DNA from: Thermosipho japonicus
GTDB taxonomy: Bacteria; Thermotogota; Thermotogae; Thermotogales; Fervidobacteriaceae
Direction of reading: 5' to 3'
Length of the DNA stretch: 64,000 nucleotides
NCBI RefSeq assembly: GCF_014201655.1
Contig: NZ_JACHEX010000004.1
Location: 1-64,000, forward strand
The translations under genes were made by a program, and so were the position numbers. Below are positions 17,477 to 25,660 of this stretch, piece after piece. The notes under the pieces are model-generated. The model worked only from the letters and a program-made list of their open reading frames with translations, was not told the origin of the DNA and ran no database searches. Every line of letters begins with the position of its first letter. Position 1 is the first letter of the stretch.

Positions 17477-18745
17477 ATGAGAAAAGTGCTAAGTATTTTT
17501 CTAATAATGTTTTCAATGATGATTATATTTGCTGTTGAAACAGTTATAACGGATCTTTCTCCTATTGTTCCTGAATATTCAGCAGTAAAATTTTTGGTTG
17601 AAAACCAAATTATGGACTTAGATGTAAATGGTAATTTTAAACCGTCACTTTTAATAACTAGATTAGATATTGCAAAAGTTTTATATACTGTAATTCAAAA
17701 ATATAACCTTTCAAAGATTTCAGACATTGAAAAATCTCTTGCTAGCATTAGTGACGAAATAAAAATTACAAAAGGTTTAGTTAGTGGGATTGATAAAAGG
17801 CTGGTAAATCTTGAAACAAAGCAAGAAGAATTAACGCAAAAGATTGAAGCTTTTGATACATTTTTGACTCAGTCATCGGAAACACTTTTTGCAAATATTG
17901 AAAAAAATTATGTGAAAAAAGAAGAGTTTGATTCTCTTAAAGCGCAGATTACGTTGATATCTCAAGTTTATAATTCTCAAACAAAAAAATTTGAGGAAAA
18001 AATAAATGATATTGAGAAAATTTCGGAGATTGAAAAGAAGATTAATATTGTAAGTAATCAACTTGAGGATTTGAAAACAAACTTTTTGGAAGAACAAGCA
18101 AAAAATATTGCTAAATTTTCGGATATTGAAAAACAACTTTCTAATATTCCAACAAATGTTACAAACCTAAATGTTACAGTAGCTCAGCTGTCTAATAAAG
18201 TTTCTTCAATAGAAGAACTTTATACTAAGCTGTCAAATATAAAAATCTCTGATTTGGATAAATTAGAAAACTTGAGTGAATTGGAAGATAAAGTTAATCA
18301 AATGTATTCAATTTTAACAGATCTTAATGCATTTTCTATGGATTTAGATTCTTTAAGAAAAAGGCTTGAAGGGATTGATATATTAACGGTCAGAAATGTT
18401 GTAAATAAATTTTCGATTTTAGAGAATAGATACCAGCAAATTGATAGTAGAGTACAATACCTAGAAAATAATGTAGGAAAAATTGAACTTTTGAATCAAA
18501 AGATAGAAGAATTAAATGTAAAAATTTCAGATATTGAAAATAAGAAGATTATGTTAGATAATTTAGAAAAAATTTCTAATGATGTTGAAGAGTTGAATAA
18601 GTATAAAGAAGATTCAAAAAAAGCACTTGACATTATGAGTGATAAATTAGTGGAAACTAACAATAATATGAGAACTATTTTAATTATTTCAATTGTTTCA
18701 GCTTCAATATCAGTAATTTCATTCATATTGACCATTACCAAATAA
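17477..18745 (+). CDS. Omp-alpha-like toga spacer protein (SLH, coiled coil, C-terminal anchor)
   Basis: 422 residues. Signal peptide (1-19), then one SLH domain (about 25-85: YSAVKFLVENQIMDL, FKPSLLITRLDIAKVL), a long heptad-rich coiled coil (about 85-395, many IEKKI/LEDK-type heptads) and a hydrophobic C-terminal segment (about 398-421). This is the layout of Omp-alpha of Thermotoga maritima, a rod that spans the periplasm: the SLH domain binds the cell wall and the C-terminal segment anchors in the outer membrane, holding the toga at a distance. Adjacent to the exported PEGA protein with no gap. The assignment rests on architecture, not on alignment. Confidence 0.85.
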   Translation: MRKVLSIFLIMFSMMIIFAVETVITDLSPIVPEYSAVKFLVENQIMDLDVNGNFKPSLLITRLDIAKVLYTVIQKYNLSKISDIEKSLASISDEIKITKGLVSGIDKRLVNLETKQEELTQKIEAFDTFLTQSSETLFANIEKNYVKKEEFDSLKAQITLISQVYNSQTKKFEEKINDIEKISEIEKKINIVSNQLEDLKTNFLEEQAKNIAKFSDIEKQLSNIPTNVTNLNVTVAQLSNKVSSIEELYTKLSNIKISDLDKLENLSELEDKVNQMYSILTDLNAFSMDLDSLRKRLEGIDILTVRNVVNKFSILENRYQQIDSRVQYLENNVGKIELLNQKIEELNVKISDIENKKIMLDNLEKISNDVEELNKYKEDSKKALDIMSDKLVETNNNMRTILIISIVSASISVISFILTITK

Positions 18746-18774
18746 TATAAAGTAAAGAAATTAAGGGGGATAGT

Positions 18775-20145
18775 ATGATAGTAAAAGTTAAAGTTCCAGA
18801 AAATAAAATGAGTGCAAGTATAATACTCGAAAAAGCAAGTGATGATGATAAAGTTACTCCGAAAGAAATAGTTGATGCGCTGAATGAAGCAGGGGTTAAA
18901 TATGGTATAGATTATAACGTAATAAATAGAATTTGCCAAAATCCTGAATTTTCTGTACCTTTGCAAGTTGCTGTGGGTAAGGAACCAAAAAATGGTGAAG
19001 ATGGTCGCATTGAGTTTGTAAATTTTGAAAAAGAAAAGGAAAGTGATAAAAAGAATATCGATTTTAGAGAATTTCCTACTCACAAAAGGATAATAGTAAG
19101 AAAGGGTCAAAAAATTGCAACAGTTTATGAACCAACAGAAGGGGAAGATGGAATAAACGTATTTGGTGAGAAAATACCAGGAAAAGTTGGAAATAAAGTA
19201 GAGATAAAGTTGGGAAACAACGTTGAGTTAAAGGATAACAGTATATACTCGAAAGTTGATGGAATATTGATAGTTAATCTTAATGAAAACTTTATTGATA
19301 TAGGTGAAGTTTTAGAGATAAAAGGGGATGTAGATTATTCGATAGGAAATATTGATTTTCCAGGGGAAGTGGTCATTACAGGTGATGTGAAGCCAGGGTT
19401 TGTAGTAAGGTCAAAGAAAGATATAAAGGTTGAAGGAATAATTGAAGCAGCAACTGTAATATCTTTAGAGGGTAATATAATTGTTAGTGGAATTAAAGGA
19501 AGAGATAAAGGAATAGTAAAATGTTCTAAAGATTTGATTGTAAGATTTGCCGAAAATGCAAATTTGGAAGCAAAAAATTTAATTTTCAAAGATCTTTTGA
19601 ATAATTGTAATGTAAAAGTTTCTGAAAGTATTATTGCAGAGAATGGAAGAGGAGTTATTGTTGGGGGAGAATATATAGCAGGAGTAAAAATTGAGGCTGA
19701 AGAAATTGGCTCGGAAATGGGAATTCCTACACATCTTGAAGTTGGTATTCCACCACATTTACTTGAAGAGAGAAAACTTCTTCATACGCAAATAATGCTT
19801 GATAAGCAGAATGCTGAGAAATTAATGAAGATAGTTAAACAATATAAACTACTAAAAGAGAAGAAAGTTGATATACCTAATGATAAGAAACAATTGTTTG
19901 TTAAAGCTACAACAACTCTTCTTAATATAAAAGAACAACTTGAAAAAAATAAAAAAAGATTGGATGAAATTGAGGAAATGATAAATAAGATTAAAGTTGA
20001 TGCTAAAGTTGTAGCTCGAAAAGTTATTTATCCTGGTGTTGAAATTATGTTGCAAGGACTTAAGTATTATATAAATAAACCATTAACTAAGGCAGTATTG
20101 AGAATTGAGAATGATAACATTATTGTTGGAGGGTATAAAGAATGA
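18775..20145 (+). CDS. FapA-family (DUF342) protein
   Basis: 456 residues. N-terminal region with alternating strands, then the central beta-helix-like part of the FapA/DUF342 family (GEDGINVFGEKIPGK, GDVDYSIGNIDFPGEVVITGDV, regular glycine-spaced repeats to about residue 300), then a helical coiled-coil stretch (about 335-415) and a short C-terminus. FapA-type proteins have been linked to polar localisation and regulation in other bacteria, but no biochemical role is settled. RBS AAGGGGG. The stop overlaps manA (ATGA). Confidence 0.8.
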   Translation: MIVKVKVPENKMSASIILEKASDDDKVTPKEIVDALNEAGVKYGIDYNVINRICQNPEFSVPLQVAVGKEPKNGEDGRIEFVNFEKEKESDKKNIDFREFPTHKRIIVRKGQKIATVYEPTEGEDGINVFGEKIPGKVGNKVEIKLGNNVELKDNSIYSKVDGILIVNLNENFIDIGEVLEIKGDVDYSIGNIDFPGEVVITGDVKPGFVVRSKKDIKVEGIIEAATVISLEGNIIVSGIKGRDKGIVKCSKDLIVRFAENANLEAKNLIFKDLLNNCNVKVSESIIAENGRGVIVGGEYIAGVKIEAEEIGSEMGIPTHLEVGIPPHLLEERKLLHTQIMLDKQNAEKLMKIVKQYKLLKEKKVDIPNDKKQLFVKATTTLLNIKEQLEKNKKRLDEIEEMINKIKVDAKVVARKVIYPGVEIMLQGLKYYINKPLTKAVLRIENDNIIVGGYKE

Positions 20146-20930
20146 TAAAAATTGAACCAAAGTTTAGAGAGCAGGTATGGGGAGATTCAAATTTAAATAA
20201 AATATTTGGAATAAAAGGTAATCCAATAGGTGAAGTTTGGCTACTTTCTGGTCATCCACTTTATACCACGGATGTTAATGGAAAAACGATTAATGAAGCA
20301 GCAAAGGAGTTATGTGGAAAAAAATTTAAAAGATTTCCATTGTTAATAAAGTTAATATCAACAAATGCGTGGCTTTCTTTACAAGTCCATCCTGATGATG
20401 AATATGCTCAAAGAGTTGAAGGAGAACCTTGGGGAAAAAGTGAAGCATGGTATTTTTTGAAGGATGGAGAAATTGCAATTTGTGAGGATCCTTCCTTAAT
20501 TCCTCAAGCTTTAAAAAGCGGAAATTGGGAAAAGGTAATTCAAAAAGTCAAGGTTAAAAAAGGAACATTTGTTTATATTCCTGCTGGAGTTGTTCATGCA
20601 TTAGGCCCCAATTCGACTATAATTGAAGTTCAACAATCTTCGGATTTAACATATAGAATTTACGATTGGGGAAGGCCAAGAGAATTACATATTGAAAAAG
20701 CATTACAGGTAGCAAAAAATACTAAATATGAAGATTTATTGATGGAAAAGATTTCTTGTAAATACTTTAATATGGAAGAATTATCTGAAGGTTATGTAGA
20801 TGGATTTGCAGTAGATGTACCTAAAAAGATCGAAAAAAATTTTGGAGCCTTTGTAATACCAAAAGGCTCCAAAGGATTTGTTAAAGATTCTATAATAGTT
20901 ACTCTTGGCGAATTCTTTTTGAATTCATAA
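20142..20930 (+). CDS. manA: Type I mannose-6-phosphate isomerase
   Basis: 262 residues, a compact ManA as in Gram-positives and Thermotogales. Interconverts mannose 6-phosphate and fructose 6-phosphate, linking glycolysis to GDP-mannose. Zinc-site motifs of the cupin fold are present: LQVHPDD, KSEAWYFL and IPAGVVHALG; WGRPRELHIEKAL follows. Overlaps the FapA gene by 4 bp. Its last 32 bp overlap the convergent DUF89 gene, and its codons 234-244 contain an inverted repeat that works as a terminator on the opposite strand. Confidence 0.93.
   Translation: MIKIEPKFREQVWGDSNLNKIFGIKGNPIGEVWLLSGHPLYTTDVNGKTINEAAKELCGKKFKRFPLLIKLISTNAWLSLQVHPDDEYAQRVEGEPWGKSEAWYFLKDGEIAICEDPSLIPQALKSGNWEKVIQKVKVKKGTFVYIPAGVVHALGPNSTIIEVQQSSDLTYRIYDWGRPRELHIEKALQVAKNTKYEDLLMEKISCKYFNMEELSEGYVDGFAVDVPKKIEKNFGAFVIPKGSKGFVKDSIIVTLGEFFLNS
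20832..20873 (-). terminator. Rho-independent terminator for acpP-DUF89 inside manA
   Basis: A perfect 12-bp inverted repeat (20841-20852 with 20862-20873, 9-nt loop) is followed, in minus-strand reading, by ATTTTTTTC. It lies 26 bp beyond the DUF89 stop and wholly within the coding sequence of convergent manA. In the plus direction no T tract follows the stem, so it should act only on minus-strand transcripts. Confidence 0.8.
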
Positions 20931-21780
20931 ATAATTTTGAATTTTTTTCAACGCCTATAAAGTCAGAAATAACTTCGCATTTAGAAACTAATGCAAAAAA
21001 TAGATTATTCCTTGACTCTTCAGAAAGACCTTCGAAATTTCCTTGACCTTTTGCTATTATGATATCTGAGTCGTAGAATAATCTTCTAAATTCTTCAGAA
21101 GATTTTGGTAAAGAAGCCCCTGCAGTTTTAAGTTTTGTATCAATTATTGTTGCAAATTTTTCGATGCCTATGTACTTGCCATCGTCAACTGTTGCATCAT
21201 TTATAATAGGTTTTCCTTTGAGTGCCACGAAAATTTCAATATCTTGTAGGGTTTCTTTAATTATTTCAATAAAGAGCATATCAAAAACTACTTCCCCTGC
21301 ATTATCGGCAATAAATAATAGATTTTTTGATGAAAAAAGTAGCTTTTTAAATTCTTCAAAGTCATCGATAGAAAATGGTTGGTTCCATATTTCTATAACC
21401 TGCTTAAATAATTCTTCGGTTGAATCTTTTTTAGCTCCAAAATCAATTAAATTGCCAGCAACCGAAAGTTTTGCTGCCTCATATAGTGGATCACTCGAAT
21501 CAAGGATTCTGCTTTTAAAATCTTTATATAAAGATAAAGCTGCATCGTTGGACTTTTTCTTTTCTTCAGAATAGAGATCACTTTTGTTTAAATAGTTTTC
21601 AAGCTTTTCATACATTACCTCGGCAATATCGATAGGTTTTAGATTATAATTTAGTTGGGATAAATCATTGAGCACTTTTTTAAGTATATTCCATTTTTCA
21701 TGTTCTGAAATAACAAATTTGTCAAGTATTCTCTGAGCCTGGTTAACATGACAAGTAAGGCATTTACTGATAGCTTTCAT
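20899..21780 (-). CDS. DUF89/ARMT1-like metal-dependent phosphatase
   Basis: 293 residues of the DUF89 damage-control phosphatase family. N-terminal Cys motif CLTCHVNQA; the family signature IADNAGEVVFDM (Asp and Asn metal ligands), then LKGKPIINDAT with the second Asp and AKGQGNFEGL. Members hydrolyse harmful sugar or cofactor phosphates; the substrate is not known here. AAGGAGAG precedes the ATG. It is 6 bp downstream of acpP, and its 3' end overlaps convergent manA by 32 bp. Confidence 0.85.
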   Translation of the reverse strand: MKAISKCLTCHVNQAQRILDKFVISEHEKWNILKKVLNDLSQLNYNLKPIDIAEVMYEKLENYLNKSDLYSEEKKKSNDAALSLYKDFKSRILDSSDPLYEAAKLSVAGNLIDFGAKKDSTEELFKQVIEIWNQPFSIDDFEEFKKLLFSSKNLLFIADNAGEVVFDMLFIEIIKETLQDIEIFVALKGKPIINDATVDDGKYIGIEKFATIIDTKLKTAGASLPKSSEEFRRLFYDSDIIIAKGQGNFEGLSEESRNNLFFALVSKCEVISDFIGVEKNSKLFMNSKRIRQE

Positions 21781-21786
21781 TTTTTT

Positions 21787-22041
21787 TTACTCTCCTTGAT
21801 TCTTTAATTTTGATTCAATTATGTTGATTACATCTTCAACAGTAGATATATTTTCTAGTTCATCGTCTTCAATTCTAATTCCATATTCATCTTCAAGTAT
21901 CATTACTAGATCTACTACATCCAATGAATCTGCTCCTAAATCATCAATAATATTGGAACTTTCATCAATATCTTCAATTGGAATGTTCAATTTTTCGGCT
22001 AATATTTTACTTACTTGTCTAAATAATTCTGCTCTTTCCAT
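21787..22041 (-). CDS. acpP: Acyl carrier protein
   Basis: 84 residues, acidic four-helix ACP. The 4'-phosphopantetheine attachment Ser is in LGADSLDVVDLVM; flanking helices are normal. Carries growing acyl chains in fatty acid synthesis. The start is the ATG at 22041, 6 nt after GAGGAGGGAA; the frame extends 5 codons upstream through the Shine-Dalgarno. First gene of a two-gene unit with the DUF89 phosphatase; no other fatty acid synthesis gene is adjacent. Confidence 0.95.
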   Translation of the reverse strand: MERAELFRQVSKILAEKLNIPIEDIDESSNIIDDLGADSLDVVDLVMILEDEYGIRIEDDELENISTVEDVINIIESKLKNQGE

Positions 22042-22076
22042 TCTTTCCCTCCTCAAATTTTTATTTTATACATATT

Positions 22077-22106
22077 AGATAAAACATAAATTTTTAGAAT
22101 TGTCAA
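22077..22106 (-). promoter_or_regulatory. acpP: Promoter candidate for acpP
   Basis: On the minus strand a perfect TTGACA (22106-22101) and TTATCT (22082-22077) are 18 bp apart, about 36 nt before the acpP ATG. A second possibility is the extended -10 TGCTATAAT at 22120-22112, further upstream on the same strand. Confidence 0.5.
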
Positions 22107-22150
22107 GTAATATTATAGCACTTTTTAATGTTTGTATATCAATATTTTTA

Positions 22151-22159
22151 TGGTATCAT
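22151..22159 (+). promoter_or_regulatory. Extended -10 promoter for the ruvB run
   Basis: TGGTATCAT, an extended -10 box 16 nt before the GTG at 22175; the predicted transcript would start close to the Shine-Dalgarno. Divergent from the acpP promoter. Confidence 0.5.
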
Positions 22160-22166
22160 TTCATTT

Positions 22167-22183
22167 AGGGAGGTGTGATTATC
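22167..22183 (+). promoter_or_regulatory. ruvB: ruvB Shine-Dalgarno with no canonical start at the right distance
   Basis: AGGGAGGTG (22167-22175) is a near-perfect Shine-Dalgarno. The only canonical start in reach, GTG at 22175, overlaps it. At 4 and 7 nt spacing the in-frame codons are ATT (22178) and ATC (22181). Either the GTG is used at abnormal spacing or initiation is at AUU/AUC. Confidence 0.5.
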
Positions 22184-23185
22184 TCGGAGAGAATATTTGA
22201 CCCTGAGAAATTACCAAATGATGTGTTGACGATAAGACCACAAAAGTTAGAAGAATATATAGGTCAAGAAAATATAAAGAAAAGGCTTAAATTAGCTATA
22301 AATGCTTCTAAAATAAGAAAGGAAGCACTTGATCATGTTTTATTAGTAGGGCCACCTGGTCTTGGAAAAACTACACTTGCACATATAATCTCAAATGAAA
22401 TGGGGACAAATATTCATATTACAAGTGGTCCCATTTTAGAAAAACAAGGTGATGTTGCTGCGATATTGAGTAATTTGGAATATGGAGATATTTTGTTTAT
22501 TGATGAAATACATAGAATGAATAAATCAGTGGAAGAAATTTTGTATACTGCAATGGAAGATTTTCAAATCGATATTTTAATTGGAAAAGGTCCTTCAGCA
22601 AGATCAATTAGGATTGATTTGCAACCTTTTACACTTGTTGGAGCTACTACGAGAAGTGGGTTATTAAGTTCACCTTTAAGAAATAGATTTGGATTGATTA
22701 TGGAGTTAGATTTTTATACGGTTGAAGAATTAAGTTTAATAATAAAGAGGGCATCAACTGTTTTAAACGTTGAAATTGATGAAGATGCTGCGCAACTCCT
22801 TGCAAAACGTTCTCGAGGGACTCCAAGAATTGCATTAAGACTATTAAGAAGAGTTCGTGATATGAGCACTGTAACAGAAAAAAAGAAAATTGATGTAATG
22901 ATGGTAGAAGAAATAATGGAATTATTAGGAATTGATAATGAAGGATTAGATGAGGTGGACAGAAAAATATTAACGACAATCATTGAAGTTTATCAAGGCG
23001 GCCCTGTAGGTTTAAAATCATTGGCGGCTTCAGTAGGACTTTCAGAGGATAGTATTTCCGAAGTTTACGAACCATATCTTTTACAAAGTGGATTTTTAGC
23101 AAGAACTCATAGAGGAAGAATAGTAACTAGTAAAGCGTATAAACACCTTGGTTATAAAAATGGGGGTGGATTGTTTGATGAGTGA
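22175..23185 (+). CDS. ruvB: Holliday junction branch-migration ATPase RuvB
   Basis: Up to 336 residues. AAA+ motor that drives branch migration with RuvA. Walker [10 protein letters not shown] (about residue 60), Walker B FIDEIH, sensor 1 VGATTRSG, the arginine finger in SPLRNRFG, then the winged-helix C-domain with [10 protein letters not shown] and [12 protein letters not shown]. The start is uncertain: the GTG at 22175 overlaps the Shine-Dalgarno, and ATT 22178 or ATC 22181 are better spaced. First gene of a long co-directional run; the ruvB-yggS-yggT-nadK-phoU order is conserved in Thermotoga as I recall it. It ends 8 bp inside yggS. Confidence 0.95.
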   Translation: MIISERIFDPEKLPNDVLTIRPQKLEEYIGQENIKKRLKLAINASKIRKEALDHVLLVGPPGLGKTTLAHIISNEMGTNIHITSGPILEKQGDVAAILSNLEYGDILFIDEIHRMNKSVEEILYTAMEDFQIDILIGKGPSARSIRIDLQPFTLVGATTRSGLLSSPLRNRFGLIMELDFYTVEELSLIIKRASTVLNVEIDEDAAQLLAKRSRGTPRIALRLLRRVRDMSTVTEKKKIDVMMVEEIMELLGIDNEGLDEVDRKILTTIIEVYQGGPVGLKSLAASVGLSEDSISEVYEPYLLQSGFLARTHRGRIVTSKAYKHLGYKNGGGLFDE

Positions 23186-23861
23186 AATTTATAAAAGGTA
23201 TATGGAAGTTGTAAATTCAATAAAGAATAAATGTAAACAAATAGATAGAGACTGTAGTAAAATTAAGTTAGTAGCTGTTAGTAAAACATTTCCGGTTGAA
23301 GTTTTAAAAGAGGCCTATGATTCAGGGATAAATATTTTTGGTGAAAATTATGCGCAAGAGTTACGTGATAAATCAAAGGCATTAAGAGATTATAACATTG
23401 AGTGGCATTTTATAGGAAGAATTCAGCTTAATAAATTAAAATATGTTGTGCCTGTAGCAAGTTTGATACACTCTGTATCAAGAAGTGAAGAAATTAAAGA
23501 AATAGATAAAATTTCTAAAAAATTGGGAAAGATTCAAGAAATATTGATTCAAGTCAATGTTTCAGGCGAAGAAACAAAATCTGGAGTAAAGCCTGAGCAT
23601 CTTATGGATTTAATTGAAAAGTCTAAATCTTATGAAAATGTAAAGGTTATTGGTTTAATGACGATGGCACCTTTTACAGATAATGAGGAGATAATTAGGA
23701 ATGTTTTTAAGAAAACAAGATTGTTAAGAGATAGTGTTTCAAAAGAATTTCCTAATGTTGTAGAACTCTCAATGGGAATGTCTAATGATTATTTAATTGC
23801 TTTAGAAGAAGGAGCGACTATTTTAAGAATTGGTAGTAAAATTTTTGGTCCAAGAAAATAA
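23178..23861 (+). CDS. YggS/PROSC-family PLP-binding protein
   Basis: 227 residues. Single TIM-barrel PLP protein that maintains pyridoxal phosphate balance and has no known enzymatic reaction. The PLP lysine is in LVAVSKTF; further motifs are [40 protein letters not shown] and LSMGMSNDY. Start at the ATG 23178 with GGGGGTGG before it; overlaps ruvB by 8 bp. The frame extends upstream within ruvB but without RBS. Confidence 0.92.
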   Translation: MSEIYKRYMEVVNSIKNKCKQIDRDCSKIKLVAVSKTFPVEVLKEAYDSGINIFGENYAQELRDKSKALRDYNIEWHFIGRIQLNKLKYVVPVASLIHSVSRSEEIKEIDKISKKLGKIQEILIQVNVSGEETKSGVKPEHLMDLIEKSKSYENVKVIGLMTMAPFTDNEEIIRNVFKKTRLLRDSVSKEFPNVVELSMGMSNDYLIALEEGATILRIGSKIFGPRK

Positions 23862-23881
23862 AGAAGGAGGGAACTTGTAAA

Positions 23882-24181
23882 ATGTTTATATTAGGTAATT
23901 TTTTAATTGGTTTAGGATATTCATTAAGGGTTTTAATAAATATCGAAATGTTCTTTATTGTAATTTCTGCTATTTTAAGTTGGTTTAGTTATAATTCTAA
24001 TGTGCAAAGTATTTATTATTATTTTCAGTCGATTGCGGACATTATTGAAAAACCAATTAGAAAACTTATTCCAAGAATTGGACCTGTAGATATATCACCA
24101 ATGATAGCAATAGTTGTTTTAGTCTTTTTTGATAGATTTTTAATTCAAAGTATAATTGAATTGGGGTATTATATAAAATGA
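23882..24181 (+). CDS. YggT-family membrane protein
   Basis: 99 residues with two hydrophobic blocks (about 5-32 and 70-95) separated by a polar loop containing [20 protein letters not shown], the family signature. Genetically linked to YggS and cell division genes in many bacteria; exact role unknown. AAGGAGGG before the ATG. Its stop overlaps the nadK start (ATGA). Confidence 0.88.
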   Translation: MFILGNFLIGLGYSLRVLINIEMFFIVISAILSWFSYNSNVQSIYYYFQSIADIIEKPIRKLIPRIGPVDISPMIAIVVLVFFDRFLIQSIIELGYYIK

Positions 24182-24945
24182 AGTATTTAGGTATATTTTA
24201 CAAGCCAGAGCTATTTAACAAAGCACTAAGTTTAAAAAATTTGCTTTTAAATGAAGGTTACACAGTGGATTATTGTGAATCAAGTGAAAGGATAAAAAAC
24301 AATAAAGTTGATTTAACAATTGTATTAGGTGGGGATGGAACTTTTTTAAAGGCATCTCATTTAGTTAATAATCCGTTAGTTGGCTTTAAAGGTGGAAGAT
24401 TAGGATTTTTATCAAGCTATACTATTGAAGAGTTTGACAAATTTTTAAAAGATTTAAAAAATGATAATTTTGTATTAGATGAAAGGACTTTTCTAAAGGT
24501 TAGTGAACTAAACGCTTTTTGTTTAAATGAGGTTCTTTTAATTAAGGATCCGGACCAAAAAATGGTGGATATAAAGATTTCTTTTCAAGATGGTGAATTA
24601 TTCTTTCATGCAGATGGGATAATGCTCGGTACTCCAACTGGTTCAACAGGATATTCATTATCTTTAGGTGGCCCTATTTTATTGCCAAATACAAAAGCTT
24701 TTGTTATTACACCGGTTGCACCACAATTTTTAGCCTCAAGAAGCATTGTTATACCTGATAATGAAAAAGTTAATATTGAAGTTGATGAAAGTGTAAATTT
24801 AATAATTGATGGTGCAAATTTTGGTAAATTTAGCAAAGTTACAGTTTTAAAATCAAAGAAAAAAATTTCAATTTTAAGGCCAATAGATTATGATTTTACC
24901 AAATCTATAAAGGAAAAATTGGGTTATGGGAAAAAATTTTTATAA
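24178..24945 (+). CDS. nadK: NAD kinase
   Basis: 255 residues. Phosphorylates NAD to NADP with ATP or polyphosphate. The signature GGDGT ([11 protein letters not shown], about residue 47), [27 protein letters not shown] and the C-terminal ITPVAPQ are all present. Overlaps yggT by 4 bp; the RBS is weak (GGGGT), consistent with coupling. Confidence 0.95.
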   Translation: MKYLGIFYKPELFNKALSLKNLLLNEGYTVDYCESSERIKNNKVDLTIVLGGDGTFLKASHLVNNPLVGFKGGRLGFLSSYTIEEFDKFLKDLKNDNFVLDERTFLKVSELNAFCLNEVLLIKDPDQKMVDIKISFQDGELFFHADGIMLGTPTGSTGYSLSLGGPILLPNTKAFVITPVAPQFLASRSIVIPDNEKVNIEVDESVNLIIDGANFGKFSKVTVLKSKKKISILRPIDYDFTKSIKEKLGYGKKFL

Positions 24946-24958
24946 AAAGGTGATACGT

Positions 24959-25660
24959 ATGGATTGGATATTGAGTGAAAATGTTGAGGAATTGAAAAAG
25001 ATGGTCTTAAAAGAAGGTTGGCTTGTAGAAAGTTTGTTTAATCAAGTAATTAATGCTTTGAAAGAAAGGGATGAAAATGCTTCAATTGAGGTAATAAAAA
25101 AAGAAAACGAGATAAACCTAATGGATCTAAAGATAAGAGAAAAAGCATTGATCATACTTTCTACTATGATGCCAATGTCAAAGAACTTAAGAATGGTAAC
25201 AGGAAGTTTTATAATTTCCGGATATTTTCAAGAAATAGCCGAAAAAACTACTGATATTGCTACTATGGTATTGGAATTGATAAAGGAACCTCAATTAAAA
25301 CCTTTAATTACTATTCCTGAAATGGCCAAAATATCTATGGAAATGCTAAGAGAAAGTATGAGAATGTTTGCAGATAATAATATATATGGGGCGGAAACAA
25401 TTTGTGAAAAAGATGCTGATATAGATAATTTTTATGATGAAATTAGAAAAGAATTGATGGTATATATGATGGAAGATCCAAAATATGTAAAAAGAGCATT
25501 AATTTTATTGGAAATTTCTCAAAAGATAGAAGAAATTGCAGACCTTGCAACTAAAATAGTGGAAACTACTTCTTATATAATTACAGGAAAACAATATAAA
25601 TGTTTTAAAGACAAATTACATACAATTGATAGTTTGGAAAAGGATGGGGGAGCTAGTTGA
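24959..25660 (+). CDS. phoU: PhoU-like protein
   Basis: 233 residues, all helical, with two PhoU repeats: the metal-binding motifs appear as ERDENASIEVIKKENEIN in the first and ETICEKDADIDNFYDEI in the second (ExxxD type), with GYFQEIAEKTTDIA and QKIEEIADLATKI. PhoU proteins regulate phosphate uptake and bind iron or zinc clusters. The ATG 24959 follows AAAAGGTGA. No pst genes lie nearby; the gene is embedded in the nadK-lptFD run and overlaps the next gene by 4 bp. Confidence 0.88.
   Translation: MDWILSENVEELKKMVLKEGWLVESLFNQVINALKERDENASIEVIKKENEINLMDLKIREKALIILSTMMPMSKNLRMVTGSFIISGYFQEIAEKTTDIATMVLELIKEPQLKPLITIPEMAKISMEMLRESMRMFADNNIYGAETICEKDADIDNFYDEIRKELMVYMMEDPKYVKRALILLEISQKIEEIADLATKIVETTSYIITGKQYKCFKDKLHTIDSLEKDGGAS

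Noticed and set aside
17700-18600. Tandem DNA repeat in the Omp-alpha coiled coil
   Set aside because: The periodicity is at the protein level (heptads) and the DNA units are not similar enough to be a repeat array.
18496-19110. 204-codon minus-strand frame opposite Omp-alpha and FapA genes
   Set aside because: Phe/Ile/Tyr-rich shadow of coiled-coil codons; no RBS; spans two real genes and their junction.
22042-22174. Small regulatory RNA between acpP and ruvB
   Set aside because: The bases are explained by divergent promoters; no stable hairpin with a T tract is seen.
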